In this document: positions 1 to 12,366 of the stretch, in pieces
Numbering within the stretch: position 1 is the stretch's first letter
Layout: each line of letters opens with the position of its first letter
Assembly: GCA_963693085.1 (NCBI GenBank)
Contig: OY856410.1
Location: forward strand, 890,705,835 to 890,769,834
Reading direction: 5' to 3'
DNA from: Alisma plantago-aquatica
Lineage: Eukaryota > Streptophyta > Magnoliopsida > Alismatales > Alismataceae
DNA: 64,000 bases
The notes under the pieces: generated by a model
Databases searched by the model: none
What the model was told of the DNA's origin: nothing
The model's input: the letters and a program-made list of their open reading frames with translations, nothing else
Translations under genes and position numbers: made by a program

Positions 1-629
1 TATTTAATGTTTGTACCATCTTAATCATATTAAATATTCTAAAAATGATAACTAATGCATCCTAGGTCCAATTTTGATAAATAATTATGTTTTCTTAACT
101 AGAAAAATATTAGGAATCAATTGGTCAAGTTTTCAAGCCCAAAATCAATGGTTTGTTTAGAAGGTCAAAATTTTGGGCACTTTACACTTAATCTCTTTCA
201 AATAACTAATATACGTAATGAACCTTGTACCTAGGGGTTAAAGAGACTTGGAATTAATCATTTGGTGGAAAAATCACATCTAGGGATCTAAGTCAGTTAT
301 GTGCATTCTAACACCTAAGTTGGGCATCGTTTTAATCCAATCCTATTTTCCCAATGAGGCATGAGCCTATATACTTGCTACACCATATTTTTCTTATTGT
401 GAATTGAGCTTATACACTTGTTATACCATAACTTGCTTATTGTGAGTACTTGGATGTTTATTGGGTCTTGTACCCCACCTGCAATGTTGCCAATCTCTTA
501 TATCTACCATTTGATTATTTTAAGCATGATGATGTAAATGACTAATCAACAAATGTAGTATACATGAGTACAAACCACCCATAGAGGGCATGTGTAAATT
601 CGCCCTAGGGGGATGTGACCACTCTCCTC

Positions 630-631
<2 letters not shown>

Positions 632-674
<43 letters not shown>
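632..674. repeat. (AT)n microsatellite
   Basis: Uninterrupted AT dinucleotides. With the tract at 1443-1502 it flanks the hAT-like element, so the two tracts were probably one microsatellite before insertion. Confidence 0.95.
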
Positions 675-677
<3 letters not shown>

Positions 678-1439
678 TGTTCTGAAAAGCGGTAATCGGT
701 GTACGGGCAGACAGCGTACCAAATAGAGTATACACGATATGTGGGAGTATAAGTGGGAGAATAATCGGTTTTAATCGGTTTTGATTTTTTTTTTTAAATT
801 AGTTATAAATATATATAAATTATATGTTGACTTTATCCAAGTTATGTATTAGTCATATATTAGAATTGTACAACTAAAATTTGAGTATAATCTTCTTGTA
901 ATATGAGATTAATCATGTTCTAAAAGGGGGAAGCTAAACTTCATTTGGATTGTAACTAAGCATAGATACAAAAAAAATGAACTATATCTACGTCATCAAT
1001 ATAAAGAATATGCATCTAAATCAATATTCAAAATGGAGCAACAAAGAAGAACAATTAGTCAGAGATTAATATTGCAATAAATAAGTAATTAGAAACATTG
1101 CTGATATTAGAGATGAAAACATCAATAATAGGAATAAATTCAATAAACATTAACTATAAACTTATTGAGAAAACATGGGGAAAAGACCAAATATGTGAAG
1201 AGGGGCAAGAGAATGTAATTGTAATGACCAATAGTAGGTTTAGAAAAAGTTACTGTAAAAAATATATTATTTCTGTTGGGTTTAGAAAATCATCGATTAA
1301 TCGGCCGATTATTCCCCCGAGCGGCCGATTAATCGGCCTTGGACCGATTATAGGTCTGATTATGCATATGCGGGGCGGGGGACCTGCAAAACCGAATATT
1401 CAGCCGATTATTTGGCCGATTAGACCGATTTTCTGAACA

Positions 1440-1442
<3 letters not shown>
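675..1442. mobile_element. hAT-like non-autonomous DNA transposon
   Basis: A 768-bp segment with terminal inverted repeats. The left end reads AAGTGTTCTGAAAAGCGG, and the right end, reverse-complemented, reads CAGTGTTCAGAAAATCGG. CAGTG-type ends are typical of hAT elements (family knowledge). The right subterminal region, about 1293-1432, repeats CGATTA/TAATCGG/CCGATTA many times, as expected of transposase-binding subterminal repeats. It contains no transposase. Because it sits in (AT)n, the expected 8-bp target duplication cannot be distinguished from the microsatellite. Confidence 0.7.

Positions 1443-1502
<60 letters not shown>
1443..1502. repeat. (AT)n microsatellite
   Basis: About 60 bp of AT dinucleotides directly after the hAT-like right terminus. 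Open frames across it (Tyr-Ile repeats) are artefacts. Confidence 0.95.
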
Positions 1503-1505
<3 letters not shown>

Positions 1506-2099
1506 GGTGTTTGGGAATGTGACCACTCTCCCTCACCTATTGGTTGAGGTTAGGTAGGTGCCTCAACCCTATGTTAGTTTAATATAGTCAATGAATCATG
1601 CTTTCTCTTAACTTATTATATACTTGGAAGAAATCTTAATTGTTAACATGCCTCATACTGTTGACAAATCTTAGTGTAGTGAATCTTTACTTTGCCATTT
1701 GTCCAAAAATGTTACTTGTACTTAGTCATGTTTTGACACATACTTTTATCTCTCTTTTTCTAGGTGACCCTCAACCACCCAGGACCAGGGCAAGGACTAG
1801 AGCAAGGGCAAGGAGTACCAGGACAGGAGTAGAGCTGCCATCATGCATAGGTTGCTATTACAAGATCCTATAGTTTGTTGTTCAGACTATGTTATAAACT
1901 TTTGATATAGAGCCATGTAATAGCATAGGCTTCTCATCTTTTTCTTCCACTGCTACTATTGACATTTATGTATTTGATTCATGATTATTTAAATGGAATT
2001 ATTATGCATGCATCCTTCCTCATCAAAGTTTTATGCAATTGAGGGATGTTTTGTATTTTCCATTAAATTTTAGTGAGGGGGTGACCTCACCTCTTTACA

Positions 2100-2730
2100 C
2101 ATACCTACTGAAGTCATCAATAAAGGTAATGCAGACTGATAACCACCTCTAGCATTTGTTCTAAAAGAGTCACATATATCAGTATGTATGATTCATAATA
2201 GATCTCTAGCCCTCTCAGTAATGCCAGTGAAAGAAGCTTTGGTCATATTTCCCAACAAACAAGACTAACATGCCTCTATTGATTCAAAATCAAAAGAGTC
2301 TAGATAACCATCATTCTGGAGTCTAGATATGCAATTCTCATTGATGTACCCTAGATGACAATGCCAAAGATATGTTTTGTTTGAGTTATTAAGTTTTAAC
2401 CTTTTGGCATTTATGTTATAAACTTTTGTCTTAAGATCTAATAAGTAAAGACCATAGGACATCGGGGAACTTCCATAAAAGATCTCATCTTTTGAAAATA
2501 GAACATTGACCATTCTTTATATGAAATTCATATCCATCTTTGTTCATACAAGATACAAAAATAATGTTTCTATTTATGGCAGGTACAAAATAGTAGTTTT
2601 TTAACTCTATTACAAGCCCTGTGGGTGGATATAAATTATAGTTTCCAACTGCAATGGTAGAAAATCTTGCTCCTTTAGCAATACACAGTTCAACCTCACC
2701 CTTCTGTAAAGGCTTACTTCTTATCAGATT
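2100..2730 (-). pseudogene. Copia pol relic: pre-integrase and start of integrase
   Basis: The minus-strand translation gives a GAG-pre-integrase segment with LWHCHLGYINENCISRL (2265-2513). It is followed by a CLLGNMTKASFTG stretch and then HTDICDSFRTNARGGYQ, which matches the start of a copia integrase core with its first catalytic Asp in HTD. The reading is broken by a stop just after the pre-integrase Cys motif and ends at 2100. In the family this part of the polyprotein inserts cDNA into the host chromosome. Non-functional here. Confidence 0.7.
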
Positions 2731-3660
2731 CTACATATTTGAGAATATGTGAAATCCCCATCTAGTATCTAGTACCCAAAATGAAGAAGTAGATAAATTT
2801 ATCTCACTAATGTATATACCTGAAGTGGATATCTCTATGCCATCCTTCTTCTTCATTAGTTCCTCTAGGTAGAGAGGGCAATTCCTTTTCCTATGTCCAG
2901 GCTGGTGACAGTGGTGACAATTGCCTCCATTGTTCACCCCTCCCTTTACATTGAGTGCAGAAGACCTGGGCTTCTAGTCAGCTTTAGAACTCTTCTTAGC
3001 TTTGACTTTGACCTTTGACTTCCCTTTTTTTCTCATCATCATTAATAAATTGGGCTTGTCTTTCTTCATTTGTGCTTCAACTATTCTCAACATGCCAAGC
3101 AATTCTGACAATGGCTTGTCAAAATTGTTCATGTTGTAGTTCATGGCAAACTGGTTATATGACTCTGGTAGTGACTGCATAATCACATATGTGGCCAATT
3201 CTTGACCCAAGGGAAATCCTTGTCTTACAAGGTTCTCCACATACCCAATACGTTTGAGCACATTATGACCTACTAGATCTCATTCTGCCATGTTGCACTT
3301 AAACAATGCCTTGGAGGCATCATATCTCTCTTATCTTACCTGATCTTGGTACATGTTCTTAATATATGTTACCATATCAATCACATCCATGTTTTCATAC
3401 TGTCTTTGCAACTCATAGTTCATTGAGCACAACATCAAGCACTTGACATGTATGACACCTTCAGAGTGCTTCTTATAAGCATCCATGTTAACCTTAGGTG
3501 TAGTTGGAGCAAGTTCATCTGGCTCTGGTGTTTCCAAGACATAGAGCTTGCACTCCTATGTGAGAGTAATTCTCAACATCCTAAACCAGTCATGGAAATT
3601 ATTCCCATTTAGCTTGTCCTTATCAAGGATTTATTGTAAGGAAAACATGTTATTTGTCAT
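2731..3660 (-). pseudogene. Copia gag (nucleocapsid) and protease-start relic, Angela-type
   Basis: From an ATG at 3660 the minus strand reads MTNNMFSLQ, a stop, then an ILDKDKLNG...WFRML region typical of copia gag. The UBN2-like helical part follows (3331-3537, SCLML-like motif as VKCLMLCSM; 2974-3261, with YVENLVRQGFPLGQELA). The zinc knuckle CHHCHQPGHRKRNC lies near 2880-2925. The downstream WVLDTRWGF is a decayed protease site, DTR replacing the catalytic D-S/T-G. Stops and frame changes separate the pieces. In the family this protein forms the virus-like particle and binds RNA. Confidence 0.75.
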
Positions 3661-5141
3661 CATTTGATTCTACAAGAAAATATTTTCACAAGTCAATATT
3701 TTGATTTGACTTGATTAAAATAAATTTGATGATATTTAGTTAGGCCTTTAATTAATTAACTCTCCTACCATTTTGTTCAAATTGATAACCCTCACTTACC
3801 AATTTGGAGGATTGCATCATACAATCTTCTAGTGAGCCAAGATCCATATTTCACTAAATCATGAGTCAGATTTGACTGATCACCCACAACTTGACTATTT
3901 AGGTAGGCAACATTTGCCAATTGCATCATATGCAACTCTTGATAGATGGTATGCAAAAATCATTGCCATACTCCATCTCTATGCTTCTAGGTACTTAATC
4001 TAATAAGATCACCTAGTTAAGCCTGACCAAAAAACCAACATGATAGAATATGCACCCTTCTTTGGAAGATATCAATATCTACCATCACACTTCCACGAGA
4101 TGGACAATGCGCCATGGTTTGGTGTAGCCTATGCTTAGTTAATCAAGCTTTTTATGTGTGTTTTTATGGAAAGAATCTGAGACTTAATATTTTATTTGAG
4201 GGGTTTTATATATACACATACACATCCAAACACCACATATAATATGTATCGTATACATACTATATCCACATACCACAAACCACATTCATGCAATCCACTG
4301 ACACCTAAGCATTGGCTATGGCCATACTATTGTAATCCTTTAGAGACACAAAGGATTACTATCCACCAATGGTCTTTTGCATCACATGCAACATCAACCT
4401 GTATATATCATGTGAACCTGCATCTAATCATAATCAAGGTGAACAACTTCATGGATGCTCCTTGGTGTTGGATCTTAGAGTTATCTCTCCATGGACACTC
4501 CTTGGAGTTGGATCTTCAAGTTTCCTCTTCACAATAAGACATCTAAAACTAAATCTATTTCTATCTCTATTACATTATGTATAAAAGGAGAATCTTGAGT
4601 GACATTTGAGGGGAGTTTATAGGGAATAGAATTAACTACACTTGGGTAACAAATGAGGCCTGACATGCAAGCTGAATACTTATACAAAGGATCCATGCAT
4701 AACTATTGACATCCAAGCACAAGTTATACAACCATCCAAAACATTCACAAAAGGGGTTCCAATCCATTACCATAAATGCATTCATCACATAAAATATTTT
4801 TAAGGCTAACGTGTATGATTTTATAGGTATATCTATTATATATATATTGAGATTATAGTGATTTTAATGTGGGACATTCCCCATTAAACAATTTTAGCGG
4901 GGTACATAGGAGCAATTCCCCTATAAGGTCTACAATATTTCACTTTTATGCATTAGGAAAAATCAAAAATTTCCATAATGAACCCCATCCGCCAGGTAAA
5001 AACAATAGGTTTGTGGAATATGTGGAATTAGGTTAGATATGCACATTAATAGTTTTAGTATGCATCACATGCAACCACAAAAAGTAGTATACATAAATCT
5101 GATCATATCAAAATAAACCCAAATATGTTGTAGATCAACAC
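3661..5141 (-). other. Long untranslated leader of the Angela-like element
   Basis: About 1.48 kb between the gag start and the PBS, with no coding relic I can recognise. Short open frames around 4196-4584 have no family features. The length fits the long leader of BARE/Angela elements, but an undetected insertion cannot be excluded. Confidence 0.5.
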
Positions 5142-5153
5142 GGCTCTGATACC
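5142..5153 (-). other. Primer-binding site (initiator tRNA-Met type)
   Basis: The plus strand reads GGCTCTGATACC, the complement of the usual TGGTATCAGAGCC primer-binding site. It lies a few bases inside the LTR edge at 5159. This sets the minus orientation of the element and the position of its 5' LTR. Confidence 0.75.
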
Positions 5154-5158
5154 CCTAT

Positions 5159-6905
5159 TGGGTTTTCTAGAGGTGACAGGCGTAGTAAAAATAATTCTCC
5201 ACACCCTACTAGTGGATCTTGTCGATAACAACATATTTGGAAAGAGGGTACGTGGGATATACCTTGTCCCAGAACAAGTCTGACGACGTCCCTTCACGCG
5301 GTGATATATGTCTCTCCTCGCACGCACAGTTGGTCCTCATACATCCTCCGTGCTCAGTATCTGCATCTCTATTTTGTCTATACAGATGGACTGGAACTCC
5401 ATGTCGTGCTTTGCAAGTGGATATGAAGGAGTATCCTTCTACTTTGATAATGTTCTAGCATTGTGTTTGCTCTCCTTTTCTCTCTCTTGGGGATGATGAT
5501 ATGTAGGCTTCATATACAAGAGTGTGTCTTAAAATCTAACTATTATGCCCCTATATATAGTAGAGGAAAGGAAGCAGAGTTTCCCAAAACCACTGGGTAA
5601 ACAAAAGGCCACAGTTGCATTTAAAACGAGCTACTCATGGACTATTAAAATAATATTATGGAATCAATTAGTCAACCAATTAATCATATTAATTGATTAA
5701 CTAATTTTCATCATATGGCTCCATTCAATCGCCTCAGGGTTAGCTAATTGACTTAACAATTTGAATTTAATTAATTGGCTTAAAATTTTTAACCAATTAA
5801 CTAGATCATATTCTAGTATTATTCTAGTAGATCACCTAAACATTTTAGTAAAAAAAATGATTTGACACATTTCTAATCACATCCTCAATTATACTCCAAT
5901 TCTAATACATCCTATGCATGTGACCTAGTAGGCTCCAAATTACGTTGGCAGTGGTATTCATAATCATATTATGATTCACAAGCTATGTTTGGTATCTATG
6001 AAGACTTCATTGCTACCCAAGTAATTGGAAATGATGGAGAACAACATAAACTTACAAAATTGGTGATTGGTGTTACAATGATTGTATAGTTCCTTTGTCT
6101 CTGATATCCAGATTGAACTCGATGCATGGAATCGTCATCCTCATCAACATTGAGTCCATGTTCCTTGAACTAGAGTAGACTGTCTGAGATATGTGTAAGA
6201 TCAATATCACGTATTCACTCACACCAACATGGCCATGCATTTCTTAGTCTCACTTATCAAGTGGCCAGGAGATCAAACTCATGTAGGTGGGACAAATCCC
6301 ATCTACATCATTCACAATCATCCCCATGTGTCACAGTGCACCCGAGCACCACCTTTATGGAAACCGTTATTCATGATCACAGTGGATGATGTCAAAGTAC
6401 ACCGAAAGACATGTGATGAGTGTAGTGATTTTAGGTCTATGAACCACAATCACCACCATCACTATGAGGGCTGACTTTGACTACCAATCATGGATTTTAT
6501 GTGTTACTCTCAAGTTGGGTTTGTCTGATACACTATTCTCATACAAGTATCTATGTGCTTGGTTTGGTATTACATATCATAACTAATGAGATTCTGTCAT
6601 CAACCAACACACGCTCTAATCTTTAGTGTTATTTCTATCTATCATCCTTCAACAATAACATCCGACTAGGGACATAACAAGAATTCATATACTCTTGACA
6701 TTTGTATGATCTCAGAGTTCAAGTCCTCAATCCAAATACATATGTCATTGAGTAATATCATTCTTTAGAAATTTATTGTGTTACTTCATTATCTCGTAAC
6801 TGAATAAAACAAATAAATTGGAAGATTGCCATTCTTATTAATCAAATTGTTTACAAGATATGCCATCACAATCATTATATGATTGTCTCTCTGGGCATAC
6901 ATACA
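5159..6905 (-). mobile_element. 5' LTR of the Angela-like element
   Basis: A TG...CA segment of about 1,747 bp running from TGGGTTTTC at 5159 to GGGCATACATACA at 6905. On the minus strand it starts with TGTATGTATGCCC, and the segment to about 6800 resembles the start of Angela-type LTRs. The stretch 6229-6420 (CCAGGAGATCAAACTCATG...) is also typical of such LTRs from memory. A CTATATATAG box at 5551-5560 would be the promoter, leaving about 390 bp of transcribed R-U5. The right boundary is the least certain part. Confidence 0.6.
5551..5560 (-). promoter_or_regulatory. TATA box of the Angela-like LTR
   Basis: CTATATATAG is a self-complementary TATA sequence. On the minus strand it lies about 390 bp before the LTR edge that abuts the PBS, a plausible core promoter position. 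Confidence 0.55.
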
Positions 6906-9340
6906 AACAAAATGTACTATCCTGAATGCATAATACATCATACAGTATTTGTAATTATAATGTGTCACCCTTCTTCTGGTCAACTTTCAACAACCCATCA
7001 GGTGAAACTCCACTATCCAAATCCATCCCAACTTGTCACAATTGGAAAAAGTGGAGAACACACATTCAATAGCAATAGAAAAACACACTTGAAACTTTCT
7101 TGTACTTTTTAGTAACTAATAGGTAAGGAAGTGTTAGTTTATTTGTCATGTATATTCATATCTAAGAAAAATATATGCATTATCAACTAGTCATCTATAT
7201 AAGAAAAAATGATATATGATCAATAGTGTTCACATATGCAACAATAGTATATCATATACAAGATAAAACAAAGTGCACCACTTTCCCTCATGACCACATA
7301 GTAAGGACAAGATATACAAAAACACAAAATAAGATCTTCACCTTCAAACTAAAAAGGGACAAAATACCAAGGCCAACTTGGAAACTAACCTCTGACACAC
7401 TTTTATCTTTCAATATCATCACTTAGAAACTATTGCATAGTACCTAGCTAACTAAAATTCATCACTTACCTCATAATCTCCATGACCCATCATACATATA
7501 TGAGATATAGTCCCCTCCCTAAGATTAACATAAAAATGCTAAAATCTACCAAAGAGTTTGGTAAACAATCTAAAAGAGTAGCAACTATCCTCTATGGGTA
7601 GAACTAAAGTAGTATAAAAAAAGGCATTCCTCGAATTCCATGTACAAATGTTAAGAGTATTGTACTCAATAATGATTGAAATATTAGTTCCTTATATTGA
7701 TTTTTGTTTCTAAAAGTCAATTTTAACAACCATGTAAACGTTTAAAGGTAATTTGAATGGTTTATATATTATCTGTAATGTTTGTAATCTACTAAGAGAG
7801 GTAAAGTTTTGTTTCTTATGCTAAATTGACTCATGTGATTGTGTTTTATGTGCCATATAGTTTTAAAAAAGGAAAAGTTTTAAAAGTGAAGAGTTCTTAT
7901 TATTAATCTCATATCATGCCCTAATTTGATATTCTATTAATGATTGTAAATATAGGTTGTATCATTTCATTTGACTATAAAAAGACATTATTACTTAACC
8001 CTTTGGGAATGAGAGATGAAATTCCATTCTATTCTTTATTTATGAAGTTTCCATAAATAAAAAATCTATAAAATATATAGAAAAAGGTTACTTATGTACG
8101 TTAATTAAACACGTCGCTTCTTTTGCCATCTGGATGGACTTCAACATTTCATGGGACACATCTTTCGTTACAAGGTTGATAATTCTCCAAAAGGTGTTAT
8201 GCATACATCAATCAATCTTCATGCTTTTGTGGATATGTGACTAGATCTATTTTAGACTCCTCCAAAATGGAGTTTGTGTTGTTTTCTGCCTTGACACTAG
8301 TGTCATCCCACATGGAAAGACAAAGATCATGGAACCCTAGTCTGACCTCTGGGTCCGCTAACATCAAGCGAGGATTTGAGCTTGAACTGGAGAATCGAAG
8401 TCACTTTTGGTAACATACTTCCTACATCCCACATGAGGAGAGTTTGTCTTTCTTCTATTGGTGATAGAGGGCATAATCATTGTGCCTAGATCAATGTACA
8501 TTATTTTCATGTGTTTGATTCTAGGCCTCACATATGTTATGATTTCTTCCATTATAATAGATGTAGTATGATTATCTGAACACATTAATAGAATTGTATG
8601 AAGCATAATTATACTACCTTAAATTCATCTTATTTATATGTGGAAACAAACTCTAGGCTAATAAATGCATACAATTCAATCACAAACTTATTTTTGTTTG
8701 TATATTCTTTCTAATATCTAGTGATATTGGTCTTAGAACCCCTCCTCATCTTACTACATCATCCAGGTACATTTTTGCTGTGGATATTTTCATCTAAAGT
8801 AAAATCGAAATACATTTAAGAGTAGTTCTACCATTCAATAGACATCAACTGGAAAAACTACAGTAAACTTGTACAACTTACAAATGCATCATTTCATATA
8901 AGGTCTCTAATGGAAGTATCGACTTTATGTTAGTATATTATATCTAGTGGAACCTAGTTGCATATAGTGACACCTCAATATTGTTTGAAAGAACAAACAT
9001 TGTAATTCATAAGGGTCATGGCTTAATGAAATTGAATGTTCACTTTCACCTCATTAGCCACATGCCTCTATAACTTGTGTTTGAGTGTATACCCTCTAGT
9101 ATGTGATTTATGTGTCTATGTTTCACAACCACATCCCAAGGTGTTCTTCTGAACTGATTCTGTGCTAATGATCCTCCAGTGGGCACTTCTATAATTCCAT
9201 GATATTGTAAGAATGAAGTGTATATGTAACATTGATATTACATTGTAGTTACTGACATATAGTTCAAATACAAAAAATAAATAAAACACCATTAAAAACA
9301 CACAAATAATCATTTATGTTGATAATCAACCCAACATCTA
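6906..9340. other. Unassigned AT-rich region
   Basis: No recognisable protein domain, terminal repeat or LTR pair. The longest frame that does not look like chance is 80 aa on the minus strand (8364-8606), with no motif I know. Probably degraded transposon sequence into which gypsy D inserted. Confidence 0.5.
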
Positions 9341-12252
9341 TGTAACATCCCATAATTTTAGTTAAATAAGATTAGGGATTTAATACCTATGTTTCCACTA
9401 ATATATTTTAAATCCTAGACCTTTGATGTATATATCCAAATAATGAATACTTCATTTGAAATAAGATATCAAAAGAAAAAAATTATAGATCTCCTTTTTC
9501 CTTTTTTATGCGTAAATGAGTTCAATGACAAAGAAACAACTTTCACTCTTTCTCCCACCTCCATAACTCCACATTCCTCAAATATAAAGAAAATTCTAAC
9601 TAATGGAGACACATTTCAAAATATGAACTAGAGACAAAATCTGTTCGTCATTAATGAACTTGAAAACCCATTATCTAATTTAAGGTACATTAATTAATCA
9701 ATATGTAATTTTTGGTAACCCCTCATTAATTGATTATCAAATTTGGAAACAAATTAGTTAGGAATGCACTAGTCCATAAAAAAAATTTATGGTCAAAATT
9801 TGTGATCAACCTCATTTCACCATTTAAAAACATAATAAAATTTTCTATATGGTTTTCTATTGATTTTAATCAAATACTCAATGAATATGTTAGATTATCC
9901 TAAGTACAGTTTTAATTGGATGTCACATGACCCTTTGTTTGAGTCTTAGTTAGAATCTCGCACCCTCTTGGGTATCCATGAAGTAGGGTCACCCCCTCAC
10001 TTGGTCCCCATCTCTTGAGTGGACTCAATGGTCCCACTCCTTTTGAGTCATGATCCCCCTCCCTGCTACATCACACAAGCAATCAGGGCCAATTTTGCAC
10101 TCATGATGTTTTCCAAAACCACATGACCCCAAACTCGACAGGACTCTGGGACCTAGAGTTCCCAATCAATAAGAACCCCCTCATTTCCCCTATTTCCTTC
10201 TCTATAAGTAACTCCACCCCCCTCCAATGACGAAAACTATATATAGGAACCCCAAAAACCTTCAAGGAACGTCAAGGAACCAAGCCCAAGTGCCCCTTTT
10301 CTCTGTAGTGCCCTATCTCTTGGTTACCCTTCTCCATCTACTTTGGTAGGAAAGCTTGACTTTGGAAGGAGGGTTAAGATCTTTGAGAGTTGCAGGAATT
10401 GTTGGTGTGACTCCATTATATCCTCACAAAGCTTTCTATGGAATCAACTAGTTTAGTTCTATGCCCTTCTTAGTTCCCTCTTTTCACTGCGTTTTGAATC
10501 TTGTCACAAATGTTGAACTTCTGATCATCTTGTTGCTTGGTTTTTTGGGTGGCTAGCTCTTCCTTGGGGTAGCAGACTTAATCAAATCATTAGTTGTACT
10601 GTGTGAAGCCTCATGTTGATTTTTCAGACATGGCTCCTAGTTAGTCATGGCAAAGGACCATTTTTACATTATAGGTCGCCTCTGATCTCATGGTTGAGCT
10701 TGTTAGAACCAGAGGCAACCGAGGTAGCTTTCCATTCTCTCAACCTTGGTGGGAGATCCAACTTGCAAGAAATTTAATCATCAGTTTACCTATTGAATAT
10801 TCCAACTTTGAAGGTCTTGCTGATTGCTGGTTTGAGGAAGATGCCAGTTGGTTGTTTTACTATTTTGTTCCTGGCCGATGTAGTCTTGTTCTCATGAATG
10901 TTTTGGGTAAAATAATCTTTCTAGGATTATACTTTATGACATGTTTACATGCTTTGTATTTGAAGGGATCGGTCTAGGTGGTCGACTTCATATGGGCCAC
11001 CACAGTCGAGTCTAGTTATCCTCTCTTATAAATAAAGGACACATGTTGATTTTCTTAAATTTCTAATTGGTTTTACACATAGAAATTTGTAATAATGTGT
11101 CTGTTGGTTAGAAAAATCCAAGTAAATACTCATTGGAAATATAATAAAATAAGGAATAATCCTAAAATTATTTTAATGCATGTTTTCACTCCATTTTACA
11201 TCAATCTCTAAAAAAATCCCTAGAAAATCAATTTGAAAAATAATTAATTAATGAATGATAACTGTTTTAAAATGTTAATTTGGGTTCATCAAACCTAAGA
11301 CCGTAGTCAGGGTTTCATCAATCTAAGAAGATCAATTAGAATCTTCTTGAAGAGATAGGTAAGTAGTCCATGTACTTTGAACATAAATATTGGTTGATTT
11401 AAGTATCTATGTACAATGAATGCTATGTATGTATTATCTACTATTTCAATGGCTAGAAGTCAATGGATTTATAATGAATTGAATGTCATGTATATTGTCA
11501 ATATTATTGTATCATATTTCATGAATAATAAAGATAAAGTTACAAGTAAGATCTACAAACAAGTTAAGAGTTTTTATGAGAAAGAGAATGTTAAAAGAGA
11601 GCTTATATAAGATCCTCACTAAGAGGCTTATCATAACAAAATTAAGAGACACTTCAATACATAAGAGAAGCGGCACTTCGGGACATAAGAGAAGAAGTAG
11701 TTTGATGCATAAGAGAAGAGGCACTTATGTGTATACCTGATGATTCTTACATAGTTCAAGATAAAAGAAATGGATTAAAAGCAATTGTTTCCTTTTTAAT
11801 GTTTAATATTTAAAGTTTATTTTTAGTTTATATATTTTGTTTAAGACATAATATGTTCAATTGCACTTACCAATTTGTTTGATGAATGGTTGGGGGTGCA
11901 ATTTCTATGGGTAAGGAGCAAGCATAGAGGAGTGGATATACATGACGTGCAAGGACTGGCTCAAGGATCTCTACAAGAAAAGACATGGTGGGGTTCTGAC
12001 TATACCTAGTTTAGATTTATTTTCCTATTTATGAGAAAGTTTATGGTGTTTAAGTGTGAATGTGTTTAGTTTAGTTTAGTGTGAGTTACATTGAGGACTT
12101 GAGTATGAGAATTATTATCTTTATATTTTGATGGCTTATATAGAACTCTACTTCTATGCAATGAATATCATGGTTGTGACATCTCCCTTAAAGTGAAAGT
12201 AATTTATGATTCTTTTATATGTTATGTATGTTTTTACAAGTGGGATGTTACA
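9341..12252 (+). mobile_element. 5' LTR of gypsy D
   Basis: 2,912 bp, TGTAACATCC...GATGTTACA. It includes a promoter region near 10200-10246 (TATAAGTAAC, then CTATATATAGG) and the conserved AGTAAATACTCATTGGAAA at 11121-11139, which also occurs in gypsy B LTRs. Open frames such as 10690-10977 lie inside the LTR and show no domain. Confidence 0.8.
10236..10246 (+). promoter_or_regulatory. TATA box of gypsy D LTR
   Basis: ACTATATATAG, about 0.9 kb into the LTR; the 3' LTR keeps CCTATATATAGG at 14425-14436. A second TATAAGTAAC motif lies about 30 bp upstream at 10203, and gypsy B has the same TATAAGTAAC at 34829. Confidence 0.6.
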
Positions 12253-12366
12253 ATAATAGTACCCAAACCAAAAATATAGTTGGTCACCAAGCCTTTCTCA
12301 GAATCTCATCTAGTTTATTTCCCATTTTTTAGATTGGAATTAAGAAGAGAGGCAATAATGACAAGA

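Larger units (their letters stand above)
1..2099 (+). mobile_element. Gypsy family-B LTR, 3' part, fragment
   Basis: This stretch aligns along its length, with many differences, to the 3' two-thirds of the LTRs at 33832-36754 and 45384-48299. Shared landmarks are the phrase around 541-600 (compare 36060-36115), the GTAGGTGCCTCA segment near 1554, and the terminal CTTTACA at 2093-2099, which is also where both B LTRs end. It is cut by the window start on the left and interrupted by an hAT-like element at 675-1442. At 2100 the sequence changes abruptly to copia pol, so this LTR lies inside or against the Angela-like element. No coding capacity. Confidence 0.75.
2100..6905 (-). mobile_element. 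Angela/BARE-like Ty1-copia element, truncated
   Basis: Read on the minus strand the order is LTR (6905-5159), PBS, a leader of about 1.5 kb, gag relic, protease, GAG-pre-integrase and the start of integrase, ending at 2100 where a gypsy LTR takes over. An LTR of about 1.75 kb plus a very long untranslated leader before gag is the known layout of the BARE-1/Angela lineage. RT, RNase H and the 3' LTR are missing from the window. Several in-frame stops show that it is dead. Confidence 0.75.

Noticed and set aside
1329..1526. Tyr-Ile repeat protein on the minus strand
   Set aside because: Translation of (AT)n and the hAT-like terminus.
10690..10977. 95-aa open frame as a gene
   Set aside because: It lies within the gypsy D LTR and is not preserved as an open frame in the other LTR.
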